Origin: Alisma plantago-aquatica
Taxonomy: Eukaryota > Streptophyta > Magnoliopsida > Alismatales > Alismataceae
Direction of reading: 5' to 3'
DNA length: 64,000 nucleotides
NCBI GenBank assembly: GCA_963693085.1
Contig: OY856412.1
Span: 1,057,868,244 to 1,057,932,243, forward strand
In this document: one piece after another, positions 11,248-21,634 of the stretch
Layout of the letters: every line of letters begins with the position of its first letter
Position numbering within the stretch: the stretch's first letter is position 1
The notes under the pieces: model-generated
What the model was told of the DNA's origin: nothing
What the model saw: the letters and a program-made list of their open reading frames with translations, nothing else
Database searches by the model: none
Translations under genes and position numbers: made by a program

Positions 11248-11762
11248 CTTTTCATGATAAACTCAGCAAGGAGGGAACTTGGAACTTGGAGTCTGATGTT
11301 AACACTATGTGGCATAACATGAGTTCCTGCATAACAAAAATTGCCAAAGAGGTTTTGGGGGAGCCTAAAGGTTGTAGGCCTTCATAGAAAGAGACTTGGT
11401 GGTGGAATGATAAGTACAAAAGGCTATTAAACTGAAAAGGGAGATCTATAGGAGTTTGCCCAAATCCCGAGATGATGCAACATTCCAAAGATACAAGCTA
11501 AAAAGGTTGTTCAAGAGGCAAGGTCTAGATACTTTGATGATATTTATAAGAAGTTAGATACAAGAGAAGGGGAAAAAGATATATATATAAAATGGCTCGT
11601 ATAAGAGAAAGGAAAGGAAGAGACTTGAGTCAAGTGAAATGCATCAAGAATGAAGATAGCAGGGTGTTGGTGAAGGACGATGATATCTAGAACCAGTAGA
11701 GAAATTACTTCCATAAGCTTTTCAATGGAGATACTGCAAATAATGTTAGAGACTCGTGTGAC

Positions 11763-12902
11763 ATGAATAAAAGAGATATCATTTACACACAACGAGTTTC
11801 ACCATTTGAGGTCAAGAATGCTTTGAAGAAGATGAAAATGAGAAAGGCATGCGGACCAGACAGTATTCTCATTGATGTGTGGAAGAGTATGGGGAATGAA
11901 GGAGTTATGTGGTTAACAAAGCTCTTAAACAAGATCATAAAGGCCAAGAAGATGTCGGATGAGTGGAGGAATAGTACTATAGTCCCCATCTACAAGAACA
12001 AAAGTGATGTTCAGAGCTGCACAAACTACAGAGGTATCAAGTTGATGGGTCACACAATGAAGCTTTGGGAGAGGATTATTGAGAAGAGGCTAAGATCTAT
12101 AACGCAAATATCAAACAACCAATTTGGTTTCAGGCCTGGAAGATCAACAACATATGTTATTTTTCTTATAAGGAGGCTTATGGAGAAGTATAGAGAAAGC
12201 AAAAGAGATTTTCATATGGTGTTTATTGATTTGAAAAAGGCTTATGATCGAGTACCCAAAGAAGTATTGTGGATGGTTTTGAAGAAAAAGGGTGTGTCAA
12301 TCCAATATATTGACTTGATCAAAGACATGTATGATAGCTCTACTGCAAGTGTGAAGACTCCTAGAGGAGAGACACCAACTTTTCCTATCACGGTTGGGAT
12401 ACACCAAGGATCCACACTCAGCCCATATATGTTCGTTCTTGTTATGGATGAGCTGACAAAGAATGTTCAAGATGATATTCCTTTGTGTATGTTATTTGTT
12501 GATGATATTGTTTTGATTGACGAAACTAAAGATAGATCAAATGATAAAGTTGAACGGTGGAGAGAGGCATTAGAATCAAATAGATTGATGATTAGCAGGA
12601 GCAAAATTGAGTATATGCATTGCAATTTCAGCCAATCCCACAGTGTGAATGATGGAACCAAGTTGAACAGAGTACATATATCAAAATGTGATAAATTTCG
12701 TTATTTGGGTTCTATTATTCAAATAGATGGGGATGTCCAAAATGACGTTTGTTACAGGATCACTGTAGGATGGTTGAAATGGAGTGCAACTGGAGTTTTA
12801 TGTGATCGGAAGATCCCTCTCAAGTTAAAAATTAAGTTTTATAGAACAGCTATACGGCCAGCCATGCTTTATGGGAGTGAATGTTGGGCGGTGAAGAAAT
12901 AA
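11763..12902 (+). CDS. LINE reverse transcriptase (open frame of 379 codons)
   Basis: This is the longest uninterrupted coding stretch in the window. It contains the RT fingers ([14 protein letters not shown]), the [18 protein letters not shown] block, [28 protein letters not shown] with the first catalytic Asp, [13 protein letters not shown], and FVDDIVLID with the two catalytic Asp at residues 247-248. It ends [10 protein letters not shown] at a TAA stop (12900-12902), after which the frame carries on in 12915-13232. RT makes cDNA at the nicked target. The frame upstream is broken (11245-11760), so a full polyprotein cannot be made from this copy. The RT core itself looks intact, suggesting a fairly young insertion. 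Confidence 0.88.
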   Translation: MNKRDIIYTQRVSPFEVKNALKKMKMRKACGPDSILIDVWKSMGNEGVMWLTKLLNKIIKAKKMSDEWRNSTIVPIYKNKSDVQSCTNYRGIKLMGHTMKLWERIIEKRLRSITQISNNQFGFRPGRSTTYVIFLIRRLMEKYRESKRDFHMVFIDLKKAYDRVPKEVLWMVLKKKGVSIQYIDLIKDMYDSSTASVKTPRGETPTFPITVGIHQGSTLSPYMFVLVMDELTKNVQDDIPLCMLFVDDIVLIDETKDRSNDKVERWREALESNRLMISRSKIEYMHCNFSQSHSVNDGTKLNRVHISKCDKFRYLGSIIQIDGDVQNDVCYRITVGWLKWSATGVLCDRKIPLKLKIKFYRTAIRPAMLYGSECWAVKK

Positions 12903-12914
12903 GGTCTCAACAAG

Positions 12915-13232
12915 ATGAATGTGGCTGAAATGCGTATGCTGAGATGGATGTGTGGGAAGACAAGAAAAGATCGCTTGAGAAATTATTATATCAGGAATAA
13001 AGTGGGGGTGGCGGGCATTGAGGACAAGTTGCGCGAGGGTCGACTCAGATGGTACAGACATGTGCAACGCAGACCGACTAATGTGTCTATACGAAGCAAT
13101 GCTATTGAGTCAATCACAATTAATAGAAGAAGAGGAAGACCTAAATTAACATGGGATGAGCTTATAAAGAGAGATTTTGAATCTCTACATCTCAACCAGA
13201 ATATGGCCCATGATAGAGCTGAGTGGAAATGA
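12915..13232 (+). pseudogene. LINE ORF C-terminal segment after the RT
   Basis: This continues the LINE polyprotein: MNVAEMRMLRWMCGKTRKDR, then IEDKLREGRLRWYRHVQRRP, INRRRGRPKLTWDELIKRD and NQNMAHDRAEWK. This arrangement is shared by plant RTE elements. The function of the segment is not settled. The preceding TAA at 12900-12902 separates it from the RT, probably by a single substitution in this copy. The 3' untranslated part and GATGAT tail follow at once. Confidence 0.8.
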
Positions 13233-13630
13233 AGGATCCATGTAGCCGACCCCAACATAGTTGGGACTGAGGCTTAGATGATGATGATGATGATGATTTA
13301 TTTTTAAAATATTTTTATCGTCAAAATAAAAATCTTAAAAATATTGTGTTTGATTATGTAATTACAAGCATGTATTGTACATTTAAAACATTGTTTTTTA
13401 TTCTATAATTCATAAAAGAAATCTATTTCGTTCACTTAATGGCTTATTTTATTTGATATTACTATTGTACAATGTCCATTTCTTACTAGTACTTTTTGAT
13501 TAAATGCTAAGTTACTAATACATCACTTGCTTTGCTTGTTTGTCTTTGTCTTTTTCAGTGTTGACTTTTGACTTTTGAGAAGATGTCTTCGCCTTCAAGT
13601 GACGTTGAGGGTGTTGGGGCTGGTCAAAGG

Positions 13631-14500
13631 ATGTGGATTCTGCATGGTCATTGCACGCCTGTACCTAGGACTGGAAATAGGGCAATTGCAACTATTGTAA
13701 GAAAACACTTGGTGGTGGGGGAATTACTAGATTCAAGCGTCACATTATTGATGGTGACAAAAATGTGGCAATGTGCCAAAAGTGTCCCCCAAGTGTTAGG
13801 GATGACTTCAAGAAGCTGATGGGTGCAAAGAGGCAAAAACAACAAAAGTTAAAGCAAGTTGAAAAGACTTATACAGATACACTCTTTGATGTTAGGGCCA
13901 CAGGTTCTTCTGCTGAATCAGATGATGTTGTATATCCTCCAGGGTGTGATACTACTTATACACGTCATATGTATAGGTGTGCTCTCAGAGACTCTCGCAA
14001 AAGTGAGTGGGATAGGGAGGAGGCAGCTCGACTTATGAGGAGATATGGGTCATCTAGTGCATGTGGATTTTGCATGAAGTCACTGTAAGCCTATACCTGG
14101 GACTGGGAATAGGGCAAAGATTATTTGCAACTACTGTAAGAAAACACTTGGTGGTCGGGGAATTACTAGATTCAAGCGTCACATTATTGGTGGTGAAAAA
14201 AATGTGGCAATGTGCCAAAAGTGCCCCCCAAGTGTTAGGGATGACTTCAAGAAGTTGATGGGTGCAAAGAGGCAAAAACAACAAAAGTTGAAGCAGGTTG
14301 AAAAGGCTTACACAGATACACTCTTTGATGTTAAGACCACAAGTTCTTCTGCTGAATCAGATAATGATGTTGTATATCCTCCTGGGTGTGATACTACTTA
14401 TACACATCATATGAATAGGTGTGCTCTCAGAGACACTCACAAAAGTGAGTGGGATAGGGAGGAGGCAGCTTGACTTATGAGGAGATATGGGCCATCTGGT
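13631..14500 (+). repeat. Tandem duplication of the transposase zinc-finger segment
   Basis: The block starting ATGTGGATT(C/T)TGCATG at 13631 recurs at 14061 (period about 430 bp), and both units run to AGGAGATATGGG(T/C)CATCT. They encode the same finger-plus-linker (CQKCPPSVRDDFKKLMGAK, TYTDTLFDV-like, YPPGCDTTYT). Unit 1 lacks about 7 bases at the CNYC cysteines, so its finger is shifted. Unit 2 keeps both cysteine pairs but has an extra stop at 14471-14473. Confidence 0.85.
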
Positions 14501-14577
14501 GTAGGTGGAGGCAGTGGGGATGCACATGTTCCTATTGTCAACCTAGATGACGAAGAAGATCAACATGCCCAACATAA

Positions 14578-14600
14578 AAGAAAGAAAGAAAGAAAGAAAG
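14578..14600 (+). repeat. (AAAG)n short run in transposase linker
   Basis: A short GAAA/AAAG run that codes for KKERKKG within the hAT transposase remnant. It is basic and may have been a nuclear localisation patch. Confidence 0.5.
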
Positions 14601-17600
14601 GCACCATTGATACACTTTTATATTCTGCTAGTGTGAGATTGAAGCATTTTGATGAGCCAGGGTTAGGAAGCCCGGTGTTAGGCAAAAAAACCTAAAAGCA
14701 ATGTTTACTGGTGCGAAAGAGATAGGCAAGGGAGTGGATAAGTTCTTCTTTGCTCATGGTATACCCGCTCATGTTGCAACTGAACCCTATCTCTAACGCG
14801 TGATAGATGTGCTAGGGAGTCTGGTAGGGGCATCAAAGCCTCCATTGCATATGAATTGATGAACAAGTATCTTCCCCAAGAGAAGAAAGATCTACACGTA
14901 TGGACTTCAGATTAGAAACAATTGTGGTCTGAATATGGCATCGCACTCGTGTGTGATGGGTGGACTAGTGGAAACAGAAAGCAAATTATTAACTTTCTTG
15001 CACATTGTCATGGATCGACTATTTTTCTAGACTCTATTGATGCTTCTGGTAAAGTCAGGACTTACAGTTACATCAAGAAGCTAATGAAAACATCAAACAT
15101 GTAGGGGTTGAGAATGTGGTGCAGATAGTGACTGATAATGGATCTAACTTCAAGAAGGTCAGTGAAAGTACAATGAAGAGGTATCCGGTCTACTGGACAC
15201 CATGTGTTGCCCACTGCATAGGTCTGATTCTTAAGGACATGGGCACAATTGATTACATCAAAAGTGTGACAATTGATGGTAGGTTGATCACAGGTTTCAT
15301 CTACAATCATTCCTTCTTATTAAATGCAATGAGGTGACATGAGTACTGTGAAGGTGATCTAATTAGACCAGGGGTGACTAGATTTGCAACAAATTACTTG
15401 ACCTTGAATTCATTAAAGTCCAAAAGGGATGGACTTAGGAAGCTCTCCAATGATGTGGAGTGGACCTCCATGAAGGAGCACAACACCCTGGTTGGCAGAA
15501 GGATTGAAGAACTAATTGTCAGTTGGGCTTTCTGGGATAATGTTATAAAGGTGTTGTGAATAATGAAACCTATTGTCAAAGTATTGAGGTTGGTAAATGG
15601 TGACAAAGCCGCAACAATGCCTTGTATGATGCAATGCAAGTAACGGTGGAAAGTATTAAAAAAGCAGCTCCTAGGTCCCATTCACAATACTTGTCAATTG
15701 TAGACAAGCGTTGGACAGATATGCTTTTGCATCCACTGCATAAAGCATGTATATAATTTTTTCTTGTAAATTGTGATTTATGTTCTAACTCTATAACTCA
15801 GTCTAAAGTCTAAATCTTATTTCTTTCTTTGGAATTGGTGACATCATACTATTTGCACCTGAGGTTCCAATGCTCGTGAAAATTGGGCTTAGATGCGACT
15901 CTAATGTCTGTTGTGAGAGATATAATTAACAAATTCTTTACCTTTATAGAAGAGCACACCATAGTGATGGATGAGGTATATAACTATATATATTACATAA
16001 CTTACATGAAGTCATGAATATATTCATTCTTGTTTGATGTTTCGTCATCTGATTCTGAAGTTTGAACATCTTAAATATTTTTGCAGTTGCGACAGTTTTG
16101 TGAAGGCACCTGTTGGTTGTTGTTTTGGTCCGTGAGTAGGGTGATCCTTGTGAGTGGTGGGTTTGGAATGGAACGAGTGCCCCCCACCTAAGAAAAGTGG
16201 TCGTTCGCATTCTTTCTTAAACAACATCTATATGAGGTTGTGAAAGAAATTGGAGCACTTTCAATTTAATACACTCAAAGAGAAGGAATAGGTTGGGGGC
16301 AAACATACTGACAGATCTGGTATATATTCACTACATGTGGTTGAGGGCTAGAGCAATACGAGATGCCAACTACAAGGAAGTGGATTTTGCTGTCATCCAC
16401 GATCCCATTGACACCGCATACACATTCAATCCATCCAGGCGTAGAGGCATAGAAGAAGTTGATGATTCAGAAGATCCTTTAGAGGAATGGATGAATGAGA
16501 TAGGTCATCCCATTCTTGATGATCTAGATGGTCGTCCAAATCCATACATAGAAGAGCAAATATTTAAGTTGATCAAACTCCACCTGAAAGACTTGAGCCT
16601 TAGCCTGGGCGTCAAAATATTGATATGGAAATCAATAGAGCAGCGGAAGAAGAGTTGGGTAGCACAAATTCTTCTTCAAAAACGACATCTGGGTCAAAAT
16701 CCAAGTTTGATGATGATGGTGGCAATGATGGAGGCGGCGGTGAGCGCTCTTCAAAATATCCTCCTCCTGTTGATCCTGAAATGATAATTGTCCTTATGTT
16801 GCTAGGGTTGCACCTCCTCCTCCAACAGAAAAAGAATATCCCATGCCTGCTAAAACTTTTCAAAGGAGGAAAACTTGAACCAACAAAGACTACAATGGTG
16901 CATTACCACCTAAGGCTACAACAACTACAGGCTCCTATGGCTACAACAGTGGTTATTATTCTGATATTGTTGATTCATTTGGGAGCATCAGTATTTCAAC
17001 TTTTGATTTTCAATCTCAACATGATTCAACATTAGGCTTTGACGATATGCTATTTGGGCAAACACATGCACAACCCTACCCATCTCACTCTCAATATGGG
17101 TATTCTGGATATCAAAATCAGCGACCACCACAACCATAAGTAGAACATCATGTTGGATATACCTATACCGCAAATGTCTCAAGCCCACATCGAAGTCATC
17201 AGTACATCTCCCTTGCATTCTCTGAGGATGGTGGGCAAACATGGAGTGGTGGTCATTCAGTTCTTCCTACTTCTCCAGTCCCAATACTTCCTATGGTCGT
17301 GCCTGTAACTATTCAACCTATTCCTCAAGCAAGTCAACCTTCTCGAGTTCCTTCACCTACATCTCCAAGAAAGGCAATATCTCAGAGATTTAGAAGTGCA
17401 TTTTCCAAATATTGGGATGATACAATTTGCCAATGATGATGTGTATGAGGAGCATGTGACTACATACAACCACCTTTATAGGATGCACATGTCATAGCAG
17501 GAATATCTCAGTAATATCAACTCATTACTTTATGGACAACTGACGTGCCACTCAACATATAGATGATGTGAATTGGTGAGTAAATATGTTATTCATATGT

Positions 17601-17956
17601 TGTAAATTGTATATTATTGCATAATTGTGTGTATTTAAATTTCTGCATCCTACTAGTACAATTTCATATCTTAATTCCTATATTTTGTCATCGAAATCCT
17701 AATGAAACGGAACAGATTCCTTACCTCCCACATTATGGAACCCCCCCCTACACACCCAATACAGAATTTTATTGCATAAAACAATGCATTTAGGTGTAGA
17801 GATTACACCTGTAAAATTGTATGAATTATTACGTTCATTTTGGCGTCGAAACATCTAGGATTGCATCTGGTGGTATTTCCGTGGTATACTGATAATACCT
17901 ATTTCCAAGCTGTCGAAACGGCATCGGTACCGGTGACCTCATTCCTTGGCTAGAAA

Positions 17957-20884
17957 GATGGTGCAAATATGATAAGTCATTCAAAGTAAGCTTCACCTAG
18001 TTTATATGTTCTTGGTCCTACTAGAACACATGTAATGGATGTATGATTCTCACAAATAGGCCCACTAGATGATGAAGAGACATCAAGAGGCGTCCCATTA
18101 TGAAGACCTAATGCCAAAGATGGCCCTAGGGTTTCTCCTAGGATCCATAGCCTCTTTGATTATGGATACCTCCATCCTTTCCCAATATTATGTCCTCATT
18201 TCATGCATTAATATGGAACATGTTTCTTTCATTTCCTTATCAGAAACAAGTTATCTATATGTAGTTCCTTCCCGTTCTACAGTTTCCGACTTCTTATTTA
18301 TAATACCTAGTCATGTTGATCGCCTTTCTACCTTTCATCTTTGCTATCTTGTATATTTGGGATGTGGTAGTGCCTCGACATGTAGGGAAACTCTTGTATA
18401 CTATCGGTTTCAAAAGTTTTTCATACTCCTACATTCCATTCTTTTTACAATTACCCATTACCTTAACCACAAACTTCTTTAGAAAACATTTTTAAGTAAA
18501 GCTCGTGACAATCCACATAGTATTGACTTAAGAGTCATGGTTGTGAATGACTTCCTTTAAAAGTTTATTATAAATATCACTTTCATTTCTCCTCTATGTT
18601 CCACCACCCAATTCTTCTATTTTATCGAGCCTTAGATTTCCATTTATTGGTCAAAACAACCAACTTGTTTTGGTGACAAGTTCGTCACCAATGATCACTT
18701 CACAATCATTGCATGTTCTTCAATCTAATCTTGACTTGTGAGGAAGAAATTATTTTAGCAACAATTGTAACCATCTTCAAAATAATTGATGTGATGTTTG
18801 TCATGAAATGGGTGTTTATAAATTTAACATCATAAGCAACTATGAATTCTACTATAGCCTCACCTTGCGTCTCATGGCCATATCTAAATCACCATACACT
18901 CTGAAAGCAAATTCCAATAATTGTAGCAAGGTCACCTTGTATCAGCTCATACATATTGTCTCAATAATCTTTAGTAGCGTCTTTGCTTGAGCCACGTTTA
19001 GGTGCATAAGTGTTAATATCATTGATCATTTACCAAACAATAATGAGTTTGATCATTATGACTTTATCACCACAGTGTGAAACATCCTCGACATAGTGGA
19101 TTCATTAATGATGGTACTGGTGTCAATGAGTTTTGGCATTGATCCTAATAAACTTGCATGCCATGTTAACCAAAAATGTCTATTAGTTAATGACTTAATG
19201 GCACGGGCCCAACCCATAGAAAAATCTTATCTTCACCGTAAGCCTTTATCAACTAGCAAGATTGACACCATCTATTGTTATTGTGGACTTTGTTATCAAC
19301 TACACCTATTGTTGTTTGTTGTATTATAATGTTATTGTTATATTTATGTTATGTTAAGCAAACCTAACAACATGAAAATTCTTTCTTCAGTTATTTAATT
19401 ATTTTTAAGTTCTAATGTTAATCAATCAACCTTTGTATGAAAAAACATTTATCTTTTTTTATATTACTTTTTTTTCACTATTTTATATTACTTGATGGTG
19501 ACCTAAAGAACTATAAAAAAGTTTGCTTAGATGGGTCTTTAGACATTTTATATTAAAGAAAGACACAAATTATGTTTTTACTAGACTTTGTGTTTGAAGT
19601 TAATTTCCCTCAAAACACACACCATTTTGTTTACATTAAAGTTTCAATTCAACAACTTCCCCATGGTTTCCACATTTTCATATCTATGCATGTCAAAATG
19701 GAGTCAAAGTCAATATTATATGACATGCCTATTACCTATATGCATGATCTTGATGTATCATCTTCTCAACAGTGTATTACATTTACTATTTATGAGTACA
19801 TGTACATCAAATTCCATACCTAATGTGCCCAATATCTCTATATCGTCTACATGTTCCCTTAGCTTTAGATAAGAAATACTCTCTCTTCCAGGGAAATTCT
19901 TGGTTAAAGATTCAATCATGGTATTACAAGGCATGCCTAGAGATGTACATCTCAATGTGAAGCAGCTCCAACGTGGCAATGTGCCCCGAGGTGTTCCCCA
20001 ACTTGGATTTACGCAGCATGCAACAAAGATGGAAAGCATTGAGGTGTTGGTGATGCAAAGCATCATCAGGATGATGTTGAGGTAGTTATCAACCTCCTTT
20101 GTCCTAACATTGTCATAGAAAGCTCCATCAAGGAGCAGCAAAGCCTCCCTTAGCCTCTTTGGCATTCAGGGAAGCTATCAAAGGGCTCCAAAGTCCATAG
20201 AAAGCAAGGAGTCTTCCCCACACAATTCGGCAAGGCATTGATCTCCTTCCTATGATTCTCCTTGCAACCATTGTTTGTGGCAGCTTAACAAGGATGGAGG
20301 GGACAAGCATGCTGAGGGAAAGAGGAAGAATGGTTTGAAGGAAGGAGCTACAACCAAAACAATAGTTTGGGCTCTTACTACTCCGGGGGAGCGTATTGAT
20401 GGAAGCAGATCAGCCTAGGGTACTAGGGCGCATATACAATCTATAGAGCTGACACATATACAATCTATAGAGCTTAGGTAATGTGACTCATACTTCATAT
20501 CTAGTAGTTTCATTTTCAGAATTACCAATATTGCTAGTTACAGTTCTCGTTTGGATCCAGTAAAAAGTGACATGTATGACATGTAGAGACATTAATTGAT
20601 ATATGTGCACACATGTGTGTCTCGTGCATTTTTAAGTGTATGTCTTGCCTTGTTGAGATGCCCCCTCATCATATCTCCGATTTAATAGAGAATGTCGTTT
20701 AGAAGGCCTAAAATAGACTCTTTATTTGATTGGAAGCGTAAGTCCTCTGGAAGTCCAACCTTTTGGAAGATACGCCTCTATATATGCACTTTGAAATTTT
20801 GGGGACAATATTCTGTGATTCCCTCAAAGCTTTCTAACTTGGTTTAGCTTTTCTACCAACCTCCTAAGGAGATAAGAGAAGCCT
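17957..20884. other. Unassigned stretch between the hAT element and the DOHH gene
   Basis: AT-rich DNA without a recognisable gene. Open stretches at 18069-18482 (plus) and 19758-20165 (minus, 135 codons) show no secure domain. The minus frame ends with SYLKLREHVDDIEILGTLGM, which faintly resembles copia gag, but the match is too weak to call. CATATACAATCTATAGAGCT occurs twice at about 20430-20475. Confidence 0.5.
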
Positions 20885-21035
20885 AGCTCATTTTCCATCA
20901 CATCCGAGTGATGTGGATAGAATCAGCTTCTTTACCCGGACTTGCCCTAAGTTTGGAAGTCCATGTTTGCTTTTTGACACATCAACATAACAATGTGTTG
21001 AAACCCCTTGCTCATCTATCATCGAAGCTACCACC
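20885..21035 (-). mobile_element. Possible RTE LINE 5'-region fragment
   Basis: Read on the minus strand, this contains GCAAGGGGTTTC, then GTCCGGGTAAAGAAGCTG and ATCACTCGGATGTGATGG, in the same order as the 5' region of the LINE at 10195-10400 (GCAAGGGGTTTC, GGTAAAGAAGTTAGTCC, CATCGCCCGGATGTAG). The similarity is partial and broken. Confidence 0.4.
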
Positions 21036-21634
21036 CTATTGGCACCATGGCGCAATACTAGGTAGGGTCCAACAAATCTTAAGGATCCATTCATGAAATT
21101 TTGGTATAGCCATATTTTTGGTTGTCAACCTACTATAAACTATTCCACTTATTGTTGGTGTGGACTTTACTTTAGTAATGGTCTTCATCGGGAAAAGACA
21201 AGTTGCCAGCTATGTTCATAGAGTCAAAGATATTCCCTTGGTTATCACAAATCAGAAAGGCCTTTGTGCTTCAAACATGATAAACATAAGTGCATGTCAA
21301 TGCTAATGTAGTATCCTTTTACAGTACACCTGTTTTTCTACAACAAGCAATTCTTTGACTTTTTAGTTGATATCTCCATGTATATACACTGATATAGACA
21401 ATTTAACGACATGGGCAGATAAGGGGAGGTGTCTTCATTCAATATATCCACATGGGCTTTTAGTTTACATCTATAACACACTAACTGACTAAACCAACAC
21501 AATCTGGAGTCAGCACATTCAACCACACTGATTTTGTTTTTGCGGTCATGACCAAATTAGAACCACACTGGTTATCGAAAGCAATATCAACCAACAAAAA
21601 AGGGATGTCAAGAACAGTAAAGAATTTAACATAC

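Larger units (their letters stand above)
9309..13297 (+). mobile_element. RTE-clade LINE, near full length
   Basis: The element runs from a 5' untranslated region near 9309 (AACCCCGGTAAAGGAGG) through an apurinic endonuclease and a reverse transcriptase to a (GATGAT)n tail at about 13276-13297. After subtracting the inserted hAT copy B and its target duplication it is about 3.26 kb, the usual size of plant RTE elements. The single ORF is interrupted by stops between the endonuclease and RT and after [10 protein letters not shown]. No clear target duplication was found. It lies inside the hAT transposon that starts at 8379. Confidence 0.85.
13583..17440 (+). pseudogene. hAT transposase (BED finger, DUF659, hATC), broken
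   Basis: The start at 13583 (MSSPSSD) is followed by a BED-type zinc finger (ICNYCKKTLGGRGITRF, then HIIGG and CQKCPPSVRDDF) that is present twice. FFAHGIPAHVATEPYL at about 14740, then LWSEYGIALVCDGWTSGNRK and VVQIVTDNGSNF (14920-15140) with WTPCVAHCIGLIL form the DUF659/catalytic core. The C-terminal hATC dimerisation part includes EWWVWNGTSAPHLRK and CERNWSTFNLIHSKRRNRL (about 16150-16300), followed by a Ser/Asp/Gly-rich and Pro/Gln-rich tail to about 17440. Stops at 14473, about 14795, 15337 and 16216, a 7-bp loss in the first finger and other shifts inactivate it. Some gaps may be introns. The host element is 8379-17948. Confidence 0.85.
8379..17948 (+). mobile_element. hAT transposon, formerly autonomous, with nested insertions
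   Basis: The two ends are inverted copies: CAAGGAATGAGGT at 8379 and its complement, with one or two changes, ending CCTCATTCCTTG at 17948. The 8-bp target duplication GCTAGAAA is present at 8371-8378 and 17949-17956. Within lies a decayed hAT transposase (13583-17440). A RTE LINE (about 9309-13297) that carries its own hAT insertion (9459-10180) sits in the left part. Removing these leaves about 5.6 kb, a normal size for an autonomous plant hAT. The subterminal regions repeat GGTATT/CGGTA words in both orientations, typical transposase-binding arrays. Confidence 0.92.

Noticed and set aside
18069..18482. 137-codon open frame with hydrophobic stretches
   Set aside because: No domain, no splice or homology support, AT-rich composition. 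The hydrophobic look is what AT-rich DNA gives by chance.
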